The notes under the pieces: model-generated | The model's database searches: none | What the model was told of the DNA's origin: nothing | The model's input: the letters and a program-made list of their open reading frames with translations, nothing else | Assembly (NCBI GenBank): GCA_031732855.1 | Contig: JAVMKJ010000224.1 | Coordinates: 1-9,170 of the forward strand | DNA from: JAVMKJ01 sp031732855 | GTDB taxonomy: Bacteria; Pseudomonadota; Gammaproteobacteria; Competibacterales; Competibacteraceae | Length of the DNA: 9,170 nt | Direction of reading: 5' to 3' | Translations under genes and position numbers: made by a program | In this document: positions 5,949-9,170 of the stretch, one piece after another | Layout: each line of letters starts with the position of its first letter | Position numbering within the stretch: position 1 is the stretch's first letter

Positions 5949-7325
5949 ATGTTTCCGTCGCTCCGCCTGCTGTTCGTCCCTCTGCTCGCCCTGTGGCTGA
6001 CCGGTTGCGATTCCACCGCCGACCGGGTGGTAACCGTGGAATTCTGGGCGATGGGCCAGGAAGGCGAGCGGGTACGGGCGCTGCTGCCGGAGTTCGAGCG
6101 CCGCCATCCCGGCATCCGGGTGCGGGTGCAACCGGTTCCCTGGAGCGCCGCGCACGAGAAACTGCTGACCGCCTACGCGGGCGACGCCATGCCGGATTTG
6201 TTTCAGCTCGGCAACACCTGGATTCCCGAATTCGTGGCCCTGCGCGCGGTCGAGCCGCTGGACCCGCGGCTGAACGCCTGGCCGGAGGCGGCGCTGGCCG
6301 ACTACTTCCCCGGCATCCTGGCCACCAACCGGCTGGACGGCCGGACCTGGGCCCTGCCCTGGTACGTGGATACCCGCCTGTTCTTCTACCGGACCGATCT
6401 GCTGGCCGCCGCCGGTTTCGCCGAACCGCCCGCCACCTGGGAAGGCTGGCTGGATGCCATGGCGCGGCTCAAGGCGCTGGCCGGGTCGGAACGCTACGCC
6501 ATCCTGCTGCCGATCAACGAGTGGCAGTTGCCGGTCATTCTGGCCCTGCAGCGCGGGGCGACCCTGCTCCGCGACCGGGATCGATACGGCGATTTCCGGA
6601 ATCCCCGCTTTCGCGAGGCGTTTGTTTTTTATCTTAACCTGTTCGAGCGGGGATTGGCACCGCCGGTGGGCAACACCCAGATGGCCAATCTCTATCAGGA
6701 ATTCGCCAACGGCACTTTCGCCATCTACGCCACCGGGCCTTGGAACATCGGCGAGTTCGGCCGGCGGTTGCCGGCGGCGTTGCAGGAGAAGTGGACGACC
6801 GCGGCGTTGCCGGAATTTGCCAATTTGTCCGCGGATTTCTCCCCTCTCCCAGCGGGAGAGGGGTCGGGGGTGAGGGTCGGCCTCTCGCTGGCCGGTGGCG
6901 CCAGCCTGGCGCTCGGCCGGACCTCGCCCCGGCGGGAAGCGGCCTGGAAACTGCTGGAATTCCTGGCCGAGCCGGAGCAGCAGGCACGGTTCTATCAACT
7001 CACCGGCGACCTGCCGGCCCGGCAATCGGCCTGGAACGATCCGGTGTTGGCCGGCAACCGCCACGTTCGGGCATTCCGGGATCAGCTGCAACACGTTCGG
7101 GCAACGCCCCCCATCCCGGAATGGGAACGCATCGCCAGCCGCATCGCCTACTACGCCGAACTGGCGGTTCGCAAACAGATGGGCACGGACGAGGCGCTGG
7201 CGGCGCTGGACCGGGACGTGGACCGGATTCTCGAAAAGCGCCGCTGGCTCCTGGACCGCGAGGCACGGCCCTCACCCCCCACCTCTCTCCCGGAGGGAGA
7301 GGGGCGCGAGCGATCCCGGCCGTGA
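5949..7325 (+). CDS. Sugar-type ABC transporter solute-binding lipoprotein carrying two repeat-encoded segments
   Basis: This 458-residue protein is a family 1 (UgpB/MalE-like) binding protein that would capture a carbohydrate-like ligand in the periplasm for the two permeases downstream. A lipoprotein signal is clear: hydrophobic residues 5-17, then the lipobox LTGC with the acylated Cys at 20. Family features follow: VTVEFWAMGQEGERV (28-42), FERRHPGIRVRV, AGDAMPDLFQLGNTW, WALPWYVDTRLFFYRTDLL, FAIYATGPWNIGEF, SLAGGASL, and FLAEPEQQARFYQLTGDLPARQSAW. Residues about 298-309 and 441-453 are translated from two palindromic repeats (6841-6876 and 7269-7304); the first lies where relatives have a short loop before SLAGG. 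An in-frame TAA at 5937-5939 shuts off any longer start, and the ATG at 5949 has no good ribosome binding site. The TGA overlaps the permease GTG by 4 bases. The ligand is unknown. Confidence 0.9.
   Translation: MFPSLRLLFVPLLALWLTGCDSTADRVVTVEFWAMGQEGERVRALLPEFERRHPGIRVRVQPVPWSAAHEKLLTAYAGDAMPDLFQLGNTWIPEFVALRAVEPLDPRLNAWPEAALADYFPGILATNRLDGRTWALPWYVDTRLFFYRTDLLAAAGFAEPPATWEGWLDAMARLKALAGSERYAILLPINEWQLPVILALQRGATLLRDRDRYGDFRNPRFREAFVFYLNLFERGLAPPVGNTQMANLYQEFANGTFAIYATGPWNIGEFGRRLPAALQEKWTTAALPEFANLSADFSPLPAGEGSGVRVGLSLAGGASLALGRTSPRREAAWKLLEFLAEPEQQARFYQLTGDLPARQSAWNDPVLAGNRHVRAFRDQLQHVRATPPIPEWERIASRIAYYAELAVRKQMGTDEALAALDRDVDRILEKRRWLLDREARPSPPTSLPEGEGRERSRP
6841..6876 (+). repeat. 36-bp palindromic repeat inside the binding-protein gene, copy 1
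   Basis: CCCCTCTCCC (6841-6850) pairs perfectly with GGGAGAGGGG (6854-6863) around AGC, and is followed by a G-rich tail ending GGGGGTGAGGG. It matches the reverse complement of 7269-7304 at 32 of 36 positions. It is translated in frame as roughly SPLPAGEGSGVR. This stem-plus-tail form belongs to a class of short dispersed repeats known from many gammaproteobacterial genomes, a recognition made from memory rather than a search. Confidence 0.85.
7269..7304 (-). repeat. 36-bp palindromic repeat at the end of the binding-protein gene, copy 2 (inverted)
   Basis: The C-rich tail CCCTCACCCCCCA (7269-7281) precedes a stem of CCTCTCTCCC (7282-7291) with GGGAGAGGGG (7295-7304), 10 bp with one G-T pair and a 3-base loop. 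Orientation is opposite to the copy at 6841-6876, tails facing each other across 392 bases. It encodes PSPPTSLPEGEG near the C-terminus of the binding protein and ends 17 bases before the permease start codon. Confidence 0.85.
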
Positions 7326-8212
7326 AGGGTCCCGAACGTCACGCCGTCCTGAGCGGCTTGGCCTTTCTCGCCCCGGCGCTGCTGTTGATCGCCGTGTTCT
7401 TCTTTCTGCCGGTGCTGGCGGCGCTGCTGTTGAGCTTCACCGATTTCGACATCTACGCGCTGGGCGACCTCGACCGGCTGCGCTTCGTCGGTTTCGGCAA
7501 TTATCTGCAACTGCTGGAAAGCCCCCTGTTCTGGACCGCGCTGGGCAACACCTGTTATTTCGTGGCGGTCGGCGGGCCGCTGTCGGTGGCGGTGTCGCTG
7601 GGCGCGGCGCTGCTGGTCAATTCCCGTCTGACCCGGTTTCCCGGCCTGTTTCGCACCGCGTTCTTCCTGCCGGTGGTCACGACGCTGGTGGCGGTGGCGG
7701 TGGTGTGGCGCTATCTCTACCATCCCCGCTACGGCCTGCTGAATTATGGCCTCGGCCTGCTGGGTATCGATCCCATCGACTGGCTGGGCGACCCGGACTG
7801 GGCGATGCCGGCGATCGTGCTGATGGCGGTGTGGAAGAACTTCGGCTTCAACATGATCATCTTCATCGCGGGCCTGCAAAGCATCCCGACCCAACTTTAC
7901 GAAGCGGCGCGGGTCGACGGCGCCGGCGCCTGGCGGCAGTTTCGCCATATCACCCTGCCGTTGCTGGGGCCGACCTTCCTGTTCGTGGCGCTGATGACCA
8001 TGATCGGCTACTTCCAGGTGTTCGCCGAGCCTTACGTGATGACCCAGGGCGGTCCGGCCAACCGCACCCTCAGCGTGGTGCTGCTGATGTACGAGGAGGG
8101 TTTCCGCTGGTGGAACATGGGCTATGCCTCGGCGGCGGCCTTCGTGCTGTTCGCGCTGATCCTGGTAGGGACCGTGCTGCAATTCAAACTGCGGCGGCGG
8201 GGACCATCATGA
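7322..8212 (+). CDS. ABC sugar importer permease, MalF/UgpA type
   Basis: This 296-residue inner-membrane protein is one half of the translocation channel. About six hydrophobic segments can be seen: 12-38, 72-98, 113-130, 161-184, 213-236 and 270-288. The conserved cytoplasmic EAA loop that docks the ATPase is at 194-213, EAARVDGAGAWRQFRHITLP. LFRTAFFLPVVTT (109-121) is another family landmark. The start is taken as GTG at 7322, overlapping the binding-protein TGA (GTGA), because no ATG is available nearby. The purine-rich arm of the upstream repeat lies 17 bases away, too far for a normal ribosome binding site, so translational coupling is likely. The stop overlaps the next permease by 4 bases (ATGA). 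The substrate is unknown. Confidence 0.9.
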   Translation: MKGPERHAVLSGLAFLAPALLLIAVFFFLPVLAALLLSFTDFDIYALGDLDRLRFVGFGNYLQLLESPLFWTALGNTCYFVAVGGPLSVAVSLGAALLVNSRLTRFPGLFRTAFFLPVVTTLVAVAVVWRYLYHPRYGLLNYGLGLLGIDPIDWLGDPDWAMPAIVLMAVWKNFGFNMIIFIAGLQSIPTQLYEAARVDGAGAWRQFRHITLPLLGPTFLFVALMTMIGYFQVFAEPYVMTQGGPANRTLSVVLLMYEEGFRWWNMGYASAAAFVLFALILVGTVLQFKLRRRGPS

Positions 8213-9042
8213 GCCGGCTGCTCTATCGTCTGTTCCCCGCCCTGCTGCTGTATGGCCTGCTGGCAGTGGGGCTGGCGCTGGCGCTGGCGCCGCTGCTGTG
8301 GATGATCGCGGCCTCGCTGATGCCGCCCGGCGAAGCCAACAGCTACCCGCCGCGACTGTGGCCCAGCGCCGTCACCTTCGAGCATTACAACGCGCTGTTC
8401 TCCCGCCTCGATTTGGCCCGCTACCTGCTCAACAGCACCCTCCTGGCCGGCGCCGTCACCGCGATCTCGCTGATCGTCAACTCGATGGCCGGCTACGCCT
8501 TCGCCAAGTTCCGCTTTCGGGGCCGCGACCGGCTGTTCCGGGGCCTGCTGGCGGCGCTGGTGATTCCGGCCCAGGTGGCGATGCTGCCGCTGTTCCTGCT
8601 GCTCAAGCAGTTCGGGCTGATCAACACCTACTGGGGCGTCGTCATCCCCGGCATGGCCAGCATCTTCGGCATCTTCCTGATCCGCCAGTATCTGCTGGCG
8701 ATTCCCGACAGCCTGCTGGACGCGGCGCGCATGGACGGCGCCGGCGAGTTCCGCATCTACCGGTCGCTGGTGCTGCCGCTGTGCCGGCCGATCCTGGTGA
8801 CGCTGGCGATCTTCACCTTCATGGGCACCTGGAACGATTTCATGTGGCCGCTGATCGTATTGACCGACAGTTCGATGTACACCCTGCCGGTGGCGCTGGC
8901 CAACCTGCTGGGCGAACACGTCCAGGACACCGAACTGATGATGGCCGGCTCGGTGCTGACCGTGCTGCCGGTGATGCTGCTGTTCGTCGCCCTGCAGAAG
9001 TACTACATCGCCGGGATCATGCTGGGGGGGACGAAGGGATAG
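8209..9042 (+). CDS. ABC sugar importer permease, MalG/UgpE type
   Basis: This 277-residue inner-membrane protein is the partner of the preceding permease. The usual MalG-like layout is present: a first membrane segment at about 10-34 followed by a periplasmic stretch (SLMPPGEANSYPP, 36-48), five further hydrophobic segments, and the EAA loop in a variant form at 170-190 that begins LDAARMDGAG, with Asp for the first Glu. NSTLLAGAVTAISLIVNSMAGYAFAKF-type sequence (75-101) and GTWNDFMWPLIVL (206-218) are strong family marks. The ATG at 8209 overlaps the stop of the first permease. No ATP-binding subunit follows within the 128 bases left, so it is either farther downstream beyond an unrelated gene or encoded elsewhere and shared. 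Confidence 0.92.
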   Translation: MSRLLYRLFPALLLYGLLAVGLALALAPLLWMIAASLMPPGEANSYPPRLWPSAVTFEHYNALFSRLDLARYLLNSTLLAGAVTAISLIVNSMAGYAFAKFRFRGRDRLFRGLLAALVIPAQVAMLPLFLLLKQFGLINTYWGVVIPGMASIFGIFLIRQYLLAIPDSLLDAARMDGAGEFRIYRSLVLPLCRPILVTLAIFTFMGTWNDFMWPLIVLTDSSMYTLPVALANLLGEHVQDTELMMAGSVLTVLPVMLLFVALQKYYIAGIMLGGTKG

Positions 9043-9103
9043 CGTCCCAACCGGCTTCCAGCACCGTCCGACACCATCCGATAATCCTTTTACCAACTGG
9101 ATT

Positions 9104-9170
9104 TTATAAGAGTTGCCCCGGCTGCCGCAGCAAGCCGGCCAGGCCCAGCGCCGTGGTTGCCACCGGGTAA
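9104..9170 (-). CDS. Possible 3' end of a gene entering from the right edge
   Basis: On the minus strand an open frame runs from the window edge to TAA at 9104-9106, reading YPVATTALGLAGLLRQPGQLL. Its hydrophobic-then-polar character and high GC, against the AT-richer bases at 9080-9110, would suit the end of a membrane protein convergent with the importer operon. Twenty-one residues are too few to name a family, and the frame could be chance. Confidence 0.22.
   Translation of the reverse strand, partial: YPVATTALGLAGLLRQPGQLL

Noticed and set aside
6615..6645. AT-rich patch in the binding-protein gene (TTTGTTTTTTATCTTAACC) as a foreign insertion or frameshift.
   Set aside because: It reads cleanly as AFVFYLNLF in frame with family-like sequence on both sides, so it is only local codon use.
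8122..9096. Very long minus-strand open frames opposite the permease genes (also at 7151-8182 and 5616-7094).
   Set aside because: Their products are Gln/His/Arg-rich or low-complexity, as expected for antisense reading of high-GC membrane-protein genes, and the plus-strand permeases are unambiguous.
9083..9106. AATCC/GGATT inverted repeat followed by TTAT after the importer operon, as an intrinsic terminator.
   Set aside because: Only 5 bp of AT-rich stem with an 11-base loop and a very short T run; too weak to call.

Overview
This is a GC-rich chromosomal window, almost entirely coding, most consistent with a gammaproteobacterium. The taxonomic pointers are a YciK-type short-chain dehydrogenase, a RluB-type pseudouridine synthase, a DUF4124 periplasmic protein, and the short GC-rich palindromic repeats built on a CCCCTCTCCC/GGGAGAGGGG stem that are scattered through many gammaproteobacterial genomes. 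No genus can be named from the sequence alone. There is no integrase, transposase, CRISPR array, tRNA or rRNA.

Layout. (1) 1-975 (+) is the 3' part of a TrpB2-type tryptophan synthase beta chain, cut by the window edge. (2) A GC-rich hairpin at 980-1013 separates it from a convergent GNAT acetyltransferase (1015-1614, -). (3) The roughly 290-base gap before the next gene (1615-1905) holds three inverted repeats and a weak sigma70-like promoter. (4) 1906-3684 (+) is a tight run of overlapping genes: a divergent universal stress protein, a secreted DUF4124 protein with a duplicated motif, and a squalene/phytoene-synthase-fold protein that has lost most of its catalytic aspartates. After 40 bases comes a YciK-family SDR (3725-4468) whose catalytic serine position is Asp. 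(5) On the minus strand lie an FmdB-type zinc-ribbon protein (5513-5830) and rluB (4437-5468), whose long basic tail overlaps the 3' end of yciK. (6) 5949-9042 (+) is a carbohydrate-type ABC importer operon: a lipoprotein solute-binding protein and two inner-membrane permeases, joined by 4-base stop/start overlaps. No ATPase gene is in view. (7) 9043-9170 is mostly non-coding, with a possible fragment of a minus-strand gene at the right edge.

The most striking structure is in the importer operon. Two copies of a 36-bp palindromic repeat, 32/36 identical and in opposite orientation, lie inside the solute-binding-protein reading frame. One inserts a Pro/Gly-rich peptide just before the conserved SLAGG segment. 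The other supplies most of the C-terminus and sits against the start of the permease gene. A related, more degenerate hairpin lies where the yciK and rluB 3' ends meet and is translated as part of the RluB tail. The second theme is a cluster of likely pseudo-enzymes: Usp with a weakened ATP site, a prenyl-synthase fold without its first Asp-rich motif, and an SDR without Ser.
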